NCBI RefSeq assembly: GCF_033978785.1
Contig: NC_084754.1
Coordinates: 17,712,069 to 17,776,068 of the forward strand
DNA length: 64,000 nucleotides
Reading direction: 5' to 3'
From: Entelurus aequoreus
Taxonomy: Eukaryota; Chordata; Actinopteri; Syngnathiformes; Syngnathidae
The position numbers were made by a program, and so were the translations under genes. Under the pieces are notes generated by a model. It was not told where the DNA came from. It worked only from the letters and a program-made list of their open reading frames with translations, and searched no databases. How positions within the stretch are numbered: position 1 is the first letter of the stretch; each line of letters starts with the position of its first letter. Shown in pieces: positions 11,181-23,854 of this stretch.

Positions 11181-11430
11181 GCCCACCAATGGTTGGCTTC
11201 CCATATTCCCATATTTGATGAATATTTATACAGGCCTCTTTCAAGATAGCACAATCATTGATGGCATGTTTGCAAGGCTATTGGTTGTCATCTCCACTAC
11301 CTTCTATATGGCGATATGGGTCTAAACTACTCACTCATGGCGCTGCTGTACATTTAAATCACTGTGGTCCATTGGCACATTTTCTCTTTGACCCTTGGAG
11401 GCAAACATTTTGGGCACCCTTAATCTGGAG

Positions 11431-12039
11431 CAGGGGTGTCAAACGTACGGCCCGAGGGCCGGATCAGGCCCGCGAACAGGTTTTATCCGGCCCGTGGGAT
11501 GAGTTTGCTAAGCATAAAAATTAACCTGAAATTTCTGAATGAAAGAAACAGCCACTGGATGTCCACTGGATGTTGCAATAGCAATTCTTTGTATATTTGT
11601 ATCTTTGTAGATGATGCTACATATGTACAAAATAAACCACATGATGTTAGTAAATCAGTCGAGAAAAATTATCAAACTACATAAATAACATACTGTAATT
11701 TGATTTTGATATAAAAAAATTATCTTGATGGATTGAAAATTAACACCAATGAGTTGACTGGTGAACATTATCACATAATTTATTCAGAAAATATAAATAA
11801 CGACAAATAAAGATAGAATACTATTAACCGCAACATGCAAGTTTAAAAAAACCCAGCAACATTATGATTTGTACACTTTCAGAATGTGCTTGTTCTATTT
11901 TTAAACAAAGAAAATAATCTGAAGTTGTCTTTATTTTCTTTTTATTTTATTATCGTGCCGTGATTTTACCAGTCCGGCTCACTTGGGAGTAGATTTTTCT
12001 CCATGTGGCCCCCGATATAAAATTAGTTTGACACCCCTG
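11431..12039. mobile_element. hAT-Charlie-like MITE
   Basis: Termini are CAGGGGTGTCAAAC and GTTTGACACCCCTG. Flanking octamers ATCTGGAG and CTCTAGAA are similar but not identical, compatible with an old duplication of a TCTAGA-like target. No transposase is seen. Confidence 0.8.
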
Positions 12040-12607
12040 CTCTAGAAGAACAAGGTTTCTGTAGGTAAACCTGGCTAACATTGACAATGATGGAGGCTTC
12101 CTGCCTGGGTGAACTGGTCAAAGAGACACGCATCAGGTCCAATTTCCGACAAATCCCACCACGGCCAATCACTAGTTTCAAACCCACTCTAGGCACGCAG
12201 TGGCAAGGCGTGTTACGTGAATGACTGCGGCGTGTCGCAATGTGTCCCATGTCCCCAATCTCGGAACATTTTCCCAAAACACGCTGTATCCTGGGGGCCT
12301 CGGGTATTTAACTCGTCTCCCTCCGAGGGTTGAATGTCCGAAGATTCGACTGCAAGGTTGATAGTCAAATTAGAGAAAAACATTTTTTAAAGTCGTGAGC
12401 ACACAAACAGGAAGAAGGGTGAGAAAAGAACATTGCTACAATTAGAGACTACACTGTTGCGGCACTCAACTACAAGCTGCCACCTGACTCTCCACCACTG
12501 GTTACGGGTATCATGCCTTGGACTGGTGGTCGTATTTTCTCTCCCCACTGCGCCTTAGTTTTGGACTTTATTTAAATGTCTGGAATCCATTATTTTGAGG
12601 GGGCTAC
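12040..12607. other. Unclassified stretch, no gene seen
   Basis: GC content is moderate and I recognise neither an exon nor a repeat. An open frame on the minus strand at 12023-12277 has no recognisable motif. Confidence 0.4.
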
Positions 12608-13004
12608 TGTCATGACCACTCACCTGTGTTTTGGTACTTAGTTCCTGTCCAGCGCTCTTACTTTCTATTCCACCCTCGGTTTGACACACCTGTCCCTGGT
12701 TGCTGAACAGGTGGCTTCCTTCCTAATCCAGTGTTGTTGATCAGACGGTGCTGGTTTATTGTACTCAGCCCGTGCTTAATGCAGCTCCAGGTCATGCTGA
12801 CCCGATGTTCCTTGTTCTTCACGCTGCTCTATGCTTCATTCCTGTTTGGCTCTTTGTTAGTTTAGTTTTTCACTCGTGGACTTTTGTTTCCTCCATGCTG
12901 GTGCCACCTTATTTTTCATCATTAAAGTATTATTTTACCTTCACGCCACCTCTCTCCTCTTCCTCCTGGGGTCACACCAAAAATGCTAAACTCACCCAGT
13001 GACA
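12608..13004 (+). mobile_element. Possible solo LTR
   Basis: The unit starts TGTCATGACC and ends CAGTGACA, giving short inverted TGTCA...TGACA ends as in long terminal repeats. An ATTAAA signal lies near 12922. The flanking pentamers (GCTAC and GCAAT) match poorly, so the boundaries are not proven. A tRNA-independent SINE-like repeat is an alternative. Confidence 0.4.
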
Positions 13005-13291
13005 GCAATGTTTTTCAATGTCTGTTTAACTGTAAATAGTGGAATTATACACAATCAGATTAGACATGGGTCTTTGTTTTTTAGGTGTTTTGGGAGCTGT
13101 CTATTCGACAAGTGCTTTTTAGCTGCAGCCGGCCCTCGTGGCTCCCACTCCCATGTTTTTGTGATTATATGTAACATGTGTATGTGTGCTATGGCTATGA
13201 GTTTTTTTTCCTCTGCCTCAGTCTGGACCCCCTCCCAGGAGTCCAGCCTTTGACTGAATATATTTTTTACTGTTCCCCCCTTACCCTATAT

Positions 13292-14102
13292 CAGTGTTTT
13301 CCAACCTTTTTTGAGCCAAGGCACATTTTTTTCATAAAAAAAATACGGAGGCACACCACTAGCAGAAAAAGTTAAAAAAAAATGAAACTCCACCAGGTTG
13401 TCTTGCCTTATTTTGAGTTTGTTGTTGTTTCCTGTGTGTAGTGCTTTACTTCCTGTCTTGCGCTGTTATTTTGGTGACCTTTCCTGTTTGGTTCTCCTGT
13501 AGCAGTTTCACGCCTTCCTTTAAGTGCTATTGCCCGCACCTGCTTTGTTTTGGCAATCCAGACTATTTAAGTTGTGCGTACGCTATCCTCCTTTGTGGGG
13601 ACATTGTTGATTGTCATGTCATGTACGGGATGTGCTTTGTGGACGCCGTCTTTGCGCCACACGCTGTAAGTTTTTGCTGTCGTCCAGCATTCTGTTTTTG
13701 TTGACTTTGTAGCCAGTTCAGTTTTACTTTTGTTTTACATAGCCATCCCTAAGCTTCAGTGCCTTTTCCTATTTTTGGTTTAAACTTTACATATCTTTTT
13801 ACCTGTACTCTGTCTCCTGCTGTGCTCTGCATATTGGAATCACGACAAACCATCCTTGACACGTTCCCACTTCTACAAAGCAATGAACTACCTGCTGCCA
13901 CCTACTGGTATGGAGTATTACAAGATTACCCTGCCAAGCTCTACACAGCACAGGCATTAGACAACGGCACATTATTATGATTATTGATTTGCAAAAAGTA
14001 TTTTTTGGACAAATTAGGTGAAGTTGCATAATTTCCCACGGCACACGAGACAATATCTCACGGCACACTAGTGTGCCGCGGCACAGTGGTTGAAAATCAC
14101 TG
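13292..14102. mobile_element. hAT-Charlie-like MITE
   Basis: Termini are CAGTGTTTTCCAACC and GGTTGAAAATCACTG. Flanking octamers CCCTATAT and TCCTTTAT agree at six of eight positions. The long minus-strand frame crossing its right end (13799-14281) has no transposase motif and is taken as chance. Confidence 0.8.
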
Positions 14103-14587
14103 TCCTTTATCACCTGTTTCCCACCGTTTTTTGAAAGGGGCACTGGATTTTCTGGCTGACCCGTCAGCGATCCTTTTTCTGTCTCCCTGTAATGTTTTGT
14201 CTGATCTTGAATGGGATTGTGCTGAAAATCTAATTTCCCCTCAGGGATTAATAAAGTACTATCTAATCCAGGGGTGGGCAATTAATTTTTACCGGGGGCC
14301 GCATGAGCAACCCGAGCACTGCTGGAGGGCCACACTGACAATATTTCAATTAAATTTTGCTCAAATTATTTTTGATATACCGTAAGATAGATAATAATAA
14401 TAATAATATTTTCATTTAACCTAACTTATCTTTATACAAAAGCAGATGGCTTTTGATGGTTTTATTTTTAACACTTTCTTACACAACACTTCCTGATGTA
14501 TATTACAATACAAAAATTTCAATTTCTGTCACTTTATCCTGCATCCTCTTTGTTGTAAAACCTTTATTTAACCAGATAAGAAAACGT

Positions 14588-14776
14588 TGTGAACGTAGCA
14601 CGCCTGTAAGGTGATTGGCGAAGAAGGAGGAAGCGTTGCTGTTGCGGAAATGAGGAGTGAGGATTGGTTTTCCTTTTGGAAAGAACGAGATAAGTTGAGC
14701 TGTGTTAGTATAGCTTGCTCAATAAAAGTTAAAAAAGTGCATCAGACTTGGTGTGCACTTCTTCTGGACGCTACAA
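14588..14776 (+). mobile_element. LTR-like unit, plus orientation
   Basis: It begins TGTGAACG, carries an AATAAA signal in CTCAATAAAAGTT near 14720, and ends with TCTGGACGCTACA. The next bases ATTAATGTCAGAAGTGGG resemble the region just inside an LTR, where a primer-binding site lies. The reverse complement recurs at 14995-15167. Confidence 0.6.
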
Positions 14777-14994
14777 TTAATGTCAGAAGTGGGATGAAAT
14801 GCCTCCCAGTTCGCCTTGCCATCAAACCTGGGAGTCTTCATTGAGGGCGGAATTCCCCCCGTGGCAAGCAGCGTGGCTGCACCTGTAAACGCTCTCTCTC
14901 TCTCTCTCTTTGCGGCGAGCTCCTCACGTGGCACGTACCTCCCGATGACGTAGCACACAAACAGTGCAGTATGCGCAAAGTTTTACTTCTGCCA

Positions 14995-15167
14995 CCAATT
15001 GTAGCGTCCAGAAGAAGTGCACATCAAGTCTGACGCTCTTTTTAAACTTTTATTGAGCAAGCTATACTAACACAGCTCAACATATCTCGTTCCTTCCACA
15101 CGCACGTCTCCTCACTCCTCATTTACGCAACTCAAGAAGACAACATCTACTTCAGCAGGTCGTTACA
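14995..15167 (-). mobile_element. LTR-like unit, inverted copy
   Basis: Read on the minus strand it begins TGTAACGACC, has the CTCAATAAAAGTT signal and ends TCTGGACGCTACA, next to ATTGGTGGCAGAAGT. It is the inverted partner of 14588-14776, with about 220 bp between. Gypsy-type is plausible; no gag or pol frame remains. Confidence 0.6.
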
Positions 15168-15330
15168 CTATATTCTTTAAACACAGCAACGTGTGTACCA
15201 CAAATAAGCACACAGCTTTACCTTTACTTGTCTTGTTGAAAACACGCCATTCGTCATCAACTTTTCTCTTTTTAGCGTGCATCACTTGTCGCTGTGCGCA
15301 TTCCCTCACAGGACATACATAACACTTTTC

Positions 15331-15535
15331 AAAATAAAAGCAGCACAGTTGTATTGCACGCACGACAAAGATGTTTTTTTAAATTTATTTTGTAATTTGA
15401 GATTGCCGCTGCGCGCACCAGCATACGTCCACACGGAAGTAATACAAATAACGCTTTTCAAAACAAAAGCAGCACCGTTGTATTGCACACTCGAAATAGA
15501 TGCTTTTTAAAATGTATTTTGTAATTTATAATTGG
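15331..15535. repeat. Imperfect 129-bp duplication inside the hAT element
   Basis: The block with AAAGCAGCACAGTTGTATTG at 15340 is repeated at 15469, followed in both by GATG, an A/T run and ATTTTGTAATTT. Copies differ by about 10-15 percent by eye. Confidence 0.75.
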
Positions 15536-15783
15536 CCTCACGCGGGCCGGACAGGGACGTACAAAGGGCCGGATGCGGCCCGCGGGCCGCACAATGCCCA
15601 GGTCTGATCTAATCTAACCTAATGAGCACATAAATAAAGCCATATAAATATTTAACATTTAATCTAATTATCTTTTGACATTAGATATTCATTTTACAGA
15701 CATTTTGCTAATAAATCAAAGTAAACAACAACGACAACATCTTTTTGGAGCCAAAAGAGCAGAGGAAAAAGCACAAGCTCCCC

Positions 15784-16075
15784 AAAGGGGAACTGCAGTT
15801 TTGGGGAATTTTGCCTATCGTTCACAATCATTATGAGAGATAAGACCACACATATTTTCTTTTCAAATTATTTATGATTTTAAAGACGATAAAAAACACT
15901 TGGAAGATGTGGCGAATGGGAGTCACCGTTGTAGCCTTCAAAACCCTCTAAAACAACTTCAAAACCCTCCATCAATGCTTTATGTATAAAAACAAACAAA
16001 CCTTTTCTCTTATTGTCTCTCATAATGATTGTGAATGACAGGCAAAGTTCCAAAAAAGTGCAGTTCTCCTTTAAA
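15784..16075. mobile_element. Foldback MITE with about 60-bp inverted ends
   Basis: The left end (AAGGGGAACTGCAGTTTT, then ATCATTATGAGAGATAAGA) is the near-complement of the right end (TCTTATTGTCTCTCATAATG, then GTGCAGTTCTCCTTT). AAAAGAGCAG occurs on both sides (15747 and 16073 region) but is not adjacent on the left, so the target duplication is unclear. Confidence 0.75.
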
Positions 16076-17253
16076 AGAGCAGCACATTCCATCACTAGTG
16101 TTCGGGTTCTGCGTAGCATTTTGTTAACACACAGTATTCACAAGGATTTCAAATAATGAATTCATCTTTACAACATGCACGTATAGAGTTGGTAACGACA
16201 TATCTTAAAGCGGTCCTATAATCCGTCTTTTTTATCTCTGTAAAAATATACAAAACTATTTATCCTTTTTCTTCGTTTTTTCTGACCTACAATGTGTGTT
16301 TACGGCTGCAGTGGTAAAAACTACTGTTTTCCATTCGCTACGTAGCTTAACTACATTTCCCAGTAGCTTGGCAGTAGCTTCTCTACTTTTTAAACAAGTA
16401 GCGATTTCCGTAGTTTAGCTATTTTTAGTCACATGTAGCGGTTAGCTAAGCTACATGCTACAAAATAAGAGTGAGGGAGAAGAGAAAGAGAGAAATAGAC
16501 TAGTGCAACTCCAAGGGTAGGGGACAACATATACGGGAAACATCAATGATGATTGGTTGGTTTACGTATAAGAAAATCCATGATTGGATGGTTGGTTTAC
16601 TATAATTAGTCACGATTGGTTAAGATTAGGGCAAAACATTACGGACAGGCCAATCAGAGGCAAGATAGGGCGGGTCATCGAACCAGGAAGGGAAATCACA
16701 ACAGACAAGCACATCTCAAATGACGACGAGAGACTATATATGGCAGAGGGATTCTCTTAGATTTTTCTTTTAGCGATGTAGACGACGTCCAGGAAACCTA
16801 CAATGTGTCTACTTGGCCACATTTGGACAAGTGTATGCATCTGGATAACACATTCATTTGAGTTGTTTACCATGTAAGCCCAAATCAAAACTGTTTTGGC
16901 ATGGAAGACGTGGAATACACATTTAATAACACACATGATTGTGGCAGACATGTGATGACTTTTGCTACAGTCTGTCTAAATGCAAAATTATATTTTCATT
17001 GGTGTTTTACAACAAGACAGTGGCTGACATTTTGTTCATTATTTCTACTGTTTATATTTTGACATTGAACAGTTGAATCATTTGGAAACATAAACAACAT
17101 GACTGCAAGATATTTGTTATTTCATGCTATTAATTACAAATGGCTATTCTTCAGATACAGGATGTTAGCTAATAGAATAAACATTGTTTGTACTCTTTAG
17201 GATTTTTGCATTCTGAGCAGTTAGAAGTGGAGAGGTAGTCGAAGAGACAGAAG

Positions 17254-17373
17254 ATGGCTATAAAATCCAAGACAGAATCCACTAAAGCAGAAACAAAAAG
17301 GAAAATGCAAGCTGCTCAGAAATTTGCCAGGAAGGCCCATGTGAGAGCCTTCAAAGCAAAAATGCCAAAGTAA
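17254..17373 (+). CDS. Small Lys/Arg-rich ORF of 39 residues, uncertain
   Basis: ATG at 17254 opens a short frame ending in TAA at 17371-17373. It begins MAIKSKTESTKAE and ends FARKAHVRAFKAKMPK, so about one third of residues are basic. A polypyrimidine stretch ending TTCTGAGCAG lies just upstream at 17210-17220 and could be a splice acceptor. I do not recognise a family. It sits inside repeat-rich DNA and may be chance. Confidence 0.15.
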   Translation: MAIKSKTESTKAETKRKMQAAQKFARKAHVRAFKAKMPK

Positions 17374-17516
17374 AATGTGAATGAAGCAACGTATTGTGTA
17401 AATAATGTAAATAACCGGATGAACTATCTGTGGCTGTGAAGTGAACACTAGTAAGGTTGTAAATACTGTATCGAGTTGGCGAACCCATGTGGTTCCTGTG
17501 GATGCGAACACAGGTT

Positions 17517-17757
17517 GTAATTACTGTAGTGGCTAAATAACATAGTGACTGAAACAGACATAGTGATTCATTTAGACAAATGGGGTATGCATTTATGTAA
17601 TTACTGTAGTGGCTAAATAACACAGTGACTGAAACAGACAGTGATTCATTTGGGCAAATGGTATATGTATATATGTAATTACTGTAGTGGCTAAATAACA
17701 TAGTGACTGAAACAGACATAGTGATTCATTTGGACAAATGGGGTATGCATTTATGTA
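17517..17757. repeat. Minisatellite, three copies of about 79 bp
   Basis: Copies start at 17517, 17597 and 17675 with GTAATTACTGTAGTGGCTAA. Repeated peptide frames on the minus strand over this interval are a by-product. Confidence 0.93.
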
Positions 17758-17994
17758 AACTCTGTTTTTAAACATCTTTAAATGGTGCTTATTTTTGCAA
17801 ATTTTTGCATGTTCAATTGCTGAAAAACAGGCGCTTTCCTGGCAAATCCTCCGCTGTTGCCGTTTCTAATAAAAAGTAGCGCATAGTTCTAACTTAGTAG
17901 ACTCGATCTGGAAGCGCTAAAAACTGTAGTATGACTGACGAGGTGTAGACAAATTCAAAGGAGGAGGACTTTGCACATAAACAATACCGCCCAC

Positions 17995-19014
<1,020 letters not shown>

Positions 19015-19168
19015 CCGCCCACAAAACGGCGTATTCTGAAGAGACGGAAGATGGTCCGTAAGACAAAATCTATGTACATTTCTGACCAAAGAACCACCAT
19101 TATATGTTATGTAGATCACAAGGAAGTGTTAAATGTAGAAAAAAACAATCATAAAACGACCCTTTTAA

Positions 19169-19503
19169 GGGGCAGCATGGTGGAAGAGGGGTTAGTGCGT
19201 CTGCCTCACAATACGAAGGTCCTGGGTTCGATCCTGCGCTTGGGATCTTTCTGTGTGGAGTTTGCATGTTCTCCCCGTGACTGCGTGGGTTCCCTCCGGG
19301 TACTACGGCTTCCTCCCACCTCCAAAGACATGCACCTGGGGATAGGTTGATTGGCAACACTAAATTGACCCTAGTGTGTGAATGTGAGTGTGAATGTTGT
19401 CTGTCTATCGGTGTGGGCCCTGCGACTTGTCCAGGGTGTCCGCACCCCCCGCGACCCCGAACGGGACAAGCGGTAGAAAATGGATAGATGGATGGATGGA
19501 TGG
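19169..19503 (+). mobile_element. Complete tRNA-headed SINE with 10-bp duplication
   Basis: The head GGGGCAGCATGGTGG is followed by GGGGTTAGTGC and by GGTTCGATCC, a perfect Pol III box B. The body carries the GTTCTCCCC and TGCACCTGGGGATAGG blocks, and the tail is GGATGG repeats. Direct repeats ACCCTTTTAA lie at 19159-19168 and 19504-19513. The box A is less exact. It does not code for protein; it depends on a LINE. Confidence 0.93.
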
Positions 19504-19513
19504 ACCCTTTTAA

Positions 19514-20520
19514 GCACAGCGCTTTCAACTCTGACTCACCTTGATCTTGTGTGAATGGCAGCAAAGCGATAAGAGTCAATATTTAGACATTTGGGCCAAA
19601 GCATCATTACATGGGAAAAGGCCACACAACTTCTGTCAGCCGACTCCTGGGATTAACAGGAGCAAAGGAGTGTAATCTCACCACTTTGAAGTGTTGTCAG
19701 TAAGACACGTCACACAGCGCTCCAAAGACAACATCATTGTTGTGGATCTAAGGGAGTCACTTTCCCATTTTGCTTTTTTATCATCACTTCATTCTCTTGG
19801 CTGCTGTTTAGTTACTTCAAGGAATACCAGACCTCTTTTTTTTAAAGTGCAATAAAAAGAAGTGAAAGAGAGCCATGTGACTCACATTCATTCATTTTTA
19901 CGAAGTAGAGCATAATAAAGTCTCTCTTTCAAGGCGGCGGTCTCGGTGGGTTTAGGTTATTTCAACGGCGTGTGGCTGCACGTTCAACATTAGATAATGG
20001 CCTGCCCATGTTCATGGCCTCCACACGTATACGTGATCCACTGGTAAACACACACACACACACACACACCTGCTCAAGCACTAACCATACCAACTACATA
20101 ACTGAACAAATACTCTCGTATCTTCTCTATCTAGCCGCCACACGCTCACACCTGCGTTCAGCAAGTTTTGTAGTTACAAGGCAACTAGAATGCCCTTTGT
20201 CATTGCATGACTCTATTTATCGAGCACGTAGATATCAGTGATAAAGACTGTAAGTCAACATTCCAACAGGTGTTAAGCGGTTTTTTTTTTGCACACAAGA
20301 AACTCCCGTCTTAGTCTTTATGAGCAATAAAGGGTCGACCTTTTCTGCTTCATGGCTCCCTCTTTGGGCCAGAGTCCAACCCAGGCTGCAGACCAGACAA
20401 CCTTCCAAACGACCAGTCTTTTTTCAAATCAACTAAATGCTCGGACACCTACTCCTTGCGTAGGTTATATGCCAGCAAAACTACAATATTAATATTCATA
20501 TTTTTCCATATTGCGCAATA
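19514..20520. other. Non-repetitive island, no gene seen
   Basis: About 1 kb without recognised repeats apart from a short CA run at 20047-20070. Composition is balanced. I see no exon. It is one of the better places to look for conserved non-coding sequence. Confidence 0.45.
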
Positions 20521-20617
20521 GAGGTGTCCCGATACAACTTTTTCACTTCTAATACGATACAAATATTGATCTTGTATGATATCAGGAAGAATCATACATA
20601 CTTTTATTATTTTGTAG

Positions 20618-21295
20618 TAGGGATGGGCGATATATCAAGTTCGTAATATATATCGGATATATTTTTAAACAAGATATGAATTAAGAAAATATCGTAATAT
20701 CGATATAATTTATTTCATGTTAAAATGACCAAACGCCGCGTATCTGTTGTGTTCCTTGTTCTCCCCCACTCCCCCTCCATGGGCGACTAAACCCCTTCCA
20801 CTTCCTCCTTCCAAGACGTGCTTGCACGTATAAGAACATCCATAATTGGTTGGTTGTTTACTATGATGAGTCACGATTGGTTAGGGACAGGCCAATCAGA
20901 GGCAAGATAGGGCGGGTCATCGAAAAAGGAAGGGAAATCACAAAGTGCCTGCCCGCAAATTAATTTTTTTTATCTGAGTTTGATACATTTTGTATTATTT
21001 GCACAGCTATGTTATTTATTTTACGTAGAAATAATATTTTTCTATTTTATTTATGCTATGTAATTCTGTACTACTTAAACAGTTTCATTTCTGTGCTGGT
21101 AATACCCATCTTGACTAAGTGGGTTAATAAAAGTGCCACTGACAGTTGTCATTCACTTCAATTTCACGGACTATGGATCAAAAATGAATATCTTTATATG
21201 TATACTTTCACCGAAAAATATATCGAGACATATATCGAATATCGAGTTTAAGTAAAAATATAAATATACTTTTTCGTCCATATCGCCCAGACCTA
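20618..21295. mobile_element. hAT-type MITE, GGGCGATAT-terminus family
   Basis: Termini are TAGGGATGGGCGATAT and ATATCGCCCAGACCTA. The exact 8-bp duplication TTTTGTAG lies at 20610-20617 and 21296-21303. The ends match those of the larger element at 31889-33768, so it is an internal-deletion relative. Part of its interior (20850-20950) also occurs at 16610-16710. Confidence 0.92.
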
Positions 21296-22057
21296 TTTTG
21301 TAGTGTGGAATGTTAGAACATATTTGATCAAGTGAACAGAGAACAAAGCGAGGTATGAAAAACAATCTATTTATTATTAACATTTTTTTTTTTTTTAATT
21401 CTGTCCAGCTCAGGCAAATCATATTGTTGATGTAGATGCCCATATCGGCTGTACAGATTTACTTTACAAAAGAGAAGTGTGGGATACTTCTCTTGTTGCC
21501 TTATTTGTATCTGACTTTATTAAATGGATTTATATTATTATTTGGTGCAGCCGGGCTGGAGCAAGAGGGGATAGAAAGGGAAAAAAGGAAGACAGAGGGC
21601 GAAATTGCGGGGACAAGAGGGGAATAAGACAGGAAGACAACGACAACAACAAACACAACAATAACAATAACAACAACAACAACAACAACAGAACAGCATC
21701 AGCGAATAGAATATGTACAAATATGACAGTAAAAGTGAAAGCAAAGAAGCAGTTAGTGAAATACATATTAATTACACAGAAATGACAATGAGCATTATTA
21801 CACTACAAATGGAGCAATACAAATACCAATATAAATAGCACTATTGATAATTAATGATAACAATAATTACCTCTATTATCAACAATACAATTGATTCAAA
21901 TGCAACAATATATACTGTATATGTAATGATAACTTGAAATACAAAAGAAAGCAGATTAATGGAGGGGAAGAAGGAGAAGCGAACTGTATAAACCTTTTAG
22001 ATTGTTATAGTTGCAATAGGTTAAGCTTTGTCAGTGTGCCATGTGTTACCCAGTTTC
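21296..22057. other. AT-rich repeat-like stretch with AAC microsatellite
   Basis: Bases 21410-21530 recur with changes at 47155-47280 (CTCAGGCAAATCATATTGTT, then AAAAGAGAAGTGT and TTGACTTTATTAAAT). An AAC/AAT run lies at 21636-21690. Together with 20522-20617, which starts GGTGTCCCGATACAAC, this may be one hAT element broken by two others. Confidence 0.4.
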
Positions 22058-22065
22058 CTCTAGGG

Positions 22066-22766
22066 CAGGGGTCGGCAACCCAAAATGTTGAAAGAGCCAT
22101 ATTGGACCAAAAATACAAAAACAAATCTGTCTGGAGCCGCAAAAAAAAAAAAGCCATATTACATGTGTCATGAGATATAAATTGAATTAAGAGGACTTAA
22201 AGGAAACTAAATGACCTCAAATATAGCTACAAATGAGGCATAATGATGCAATATTATTGTACATATCGCTAGCCTAAATAGCATGTTAGCATCGATTAGC
22301 TTGCAGTCATGCAGTGATCAAATATGTCTGATTAGCACTCCACACAAGTCAATAACATCAACAAAACTCACCTTTGTGCATTCATGCACAACGTTAAAAG
22401 TGTGGTGGACAAAATGAGACAGAAAAAGAAGTGGCATAAAACACGTCCTAGAAAGTCGGAGAAAGTTCTGCATGTAAACAAACTGTACGGTGAGTTCAAG
22501 GACCGCCAAAATTAGTAGGACAAAACGGCGCTCGCCAAATACTCGAATCAGTGAAGCATGTTTAATATAAACAGTGTGATTTATAACAATTAGGGAGGTT
22601 TGTGTCACGTTTGTCCTCCTACAGAAACCATCCTAAACAAAAAAAGAGATTTTTTTCCCCTCATCTTTTTCCATTCTTCATACATTTTTGAAAAATCTCC
22701 AGAGAGCCACTAGGGCGGCGCTAAAGAGCCGCATGCGGCTCTAGAGCCGCGGGTTGCCGACCCCTG
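22066..22766. mobile_element. hAT-Charlie-like MITE with exact 8-bp duplication
   Basis: Termini are CAGGGGTCGGCAACCC and GGGTTGCCGACCCCTG. The duplication CTCTAGGG lies at 22058-22065 and 22767-22774 and has the TCTAG core preferred by Charlie-type hAT. Confidence 0.94.
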
Positions 22767-22799
22767 CTCTAGGGCAACTACGTTAGTATGGTTGATGAA

Positions 22800-23215
22800 A
22801 CATGATTATATGCATGAGTGAATGTATGCATATGTGCTTGTATATGTACAGTATGTGTATATGTATGTTTGTACAGTGAATGCATATGTACAGTATGTGT
22901 ATATGTATGTTTGTACAGTGAATGTGCGTGTGGATGTACGAACTTTGAGTGTGTAGGTATGTACTGTCGACTTGTCCAGGGTGTACCCCGCCTTCCGCCC
23001 GAATGCAGCTGAGATAGGCTCCAGCGACCCCCCGCGACCCCGAAAGGGACAAGTGGTATAAAATGGATGGATGGATGGGTATGTACTGTATTTGTGTATG
23101 TATGTGGGAGCGTAAGTACCTATGTGTGCGCGTATGTATGTATATATGTATGAATAATTGTGTGTATGTGAGTATATATGTGTATTTGTATGTACATTAT
23201 ATTTGACTCCCAGTA
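22800..23215. repeat. TATG-rich degenerate microsatellite
   Basis: A 42-bp unit starting GTACAGTATGTGTATATG occurs at 22846 and 22888; the remainder is loose TATG/TGTA repeats. It is split by the SINE at 22967-23078. The 212-residue minus-strand frame over this area joins microsatellite and SINE and is not a gene. Confidence 0.85.
22967..23078 (+). mobile_element. 5'-truncated SINE with 10-bp duplication
   Basis: The 3' part of the 19169-type SINE, from ACTTGTCCAGGGTG to GGATGG repeats. Direct repeats GTATGTACTG lie at 22957-22966 and 23079-23088. Confidence 0.92.
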
Positions 23216-23220
23216 TGTGA

Positions 23221-23461
23221 AGTGAAGTGAAGTGAATTACATTTATATAGCGCTTTTTCTCAAGTGACTCAAAGCGCTTTACATAGTGAAACCCAATATC
23301 TAAGTTACATTCAAACCAGTGTGGGTGGCACTGGGAGCAGGTGGGTAAAGTGTCTTGCCCAAGGACACAACGGCAGTGACTAGGATGGCGGAAGCGGGGA
23401 TCGAACCTGCAACCCTCAAGTTGCTGGCACGGCCGCTCTACCAACCGAGCTATACCGCCCC
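23221..23461 (-). mobile_element. tRNA-derived SINE, second family
   Basis: On the minus strand it starts GGGGCGGTATAGCTCGGTTG, giving a good Pol III box A (TAGCTCGGTTGG), and continues to GGTTCGATCCCCGC, a perfect box B. The body has CTTGGGCAAGACACTTTACC and the tail GCGCTATATAAATG ends in repeated CACTT units. It is a complete retroposon, not a working tRNA gene, because there is no clover-leaf end pairing. Confidence 0.9.
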
Positions 23462-23548
23462 AAAATGTGCTATTACTAACTGTCTGAAATGCACTTATAC
23501 TGTCTTTAAATTGATATTTTGAAGATTAAGTTTAAGATGAAGTAAAAT

Positions 23549-23606
23549 TGACTCGTCCAGGGTCTATTCTGCCTTCCGCCGGAGTGCAACTGGGATAGGC
23601 TCCATT
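23549..23606 (+). mobile_element. SINE fragment
   Basis: A diverged piece of the GGATGG-tail SINE (CTCGTCCAGGGT ... GGGATAGGCTCCA), without tail. Confidence 0.8.
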
Positions 23607-23854
23607 GAAATATTGTCTGAAAGTGTGTAGAAAGCTTCTGTCCAGTGTAGAAGTCCTTGCAGTTTGCACAGCCAATGCATAATCAGGCATTAATATGCTG
23701 GCTTGTTTGGTTCTTATTTACTGACTATCAGGGGGCGTCAATACCTGAAATCTGGCCTGCCAAAATCTTTCATTTGGCCTGCCAAACATAAACCAAAATA
23801 ATGAAATCACACAGTTTTACAGAATACTGGTCATTAATGGAGGAACATCATTGT

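Larger units (their letters stand above)
14269..15606. mobile_element. hAT-type element with exact 8-bp target duplication
   Basis: Termini are CAGGGGTGGGCAATTAA and AATGCCCAGGTCTG. Direct repeats ATCTAATC lie at 14261-14268 and 15607-15614. It contains an inverted pair of LTR-like units and an internal duplication. GCGGGCCG-rich segments near both ends are usual for this family. Confidence 0.88.

Noticed and set aside
13799..14281. 160-codon minus-strand frame
   Set aside because: It crosses the right end of one hAT and the left end of another and shows no motif; chance is the simpler explanation.
22806..23444. 212-codon minus-strand frame
   Set aside because: It runs through two SINEs and a TATG microsatellite and has no domain.
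23400..23461. tRNA gene on the minus strand
   Set aside because: Boxes A and B are good, but it is the head of a SINE with a retroposon body and tail, and acceptor-stem pairing is not evident. The same was decided for 19169, 23855 and 54605.
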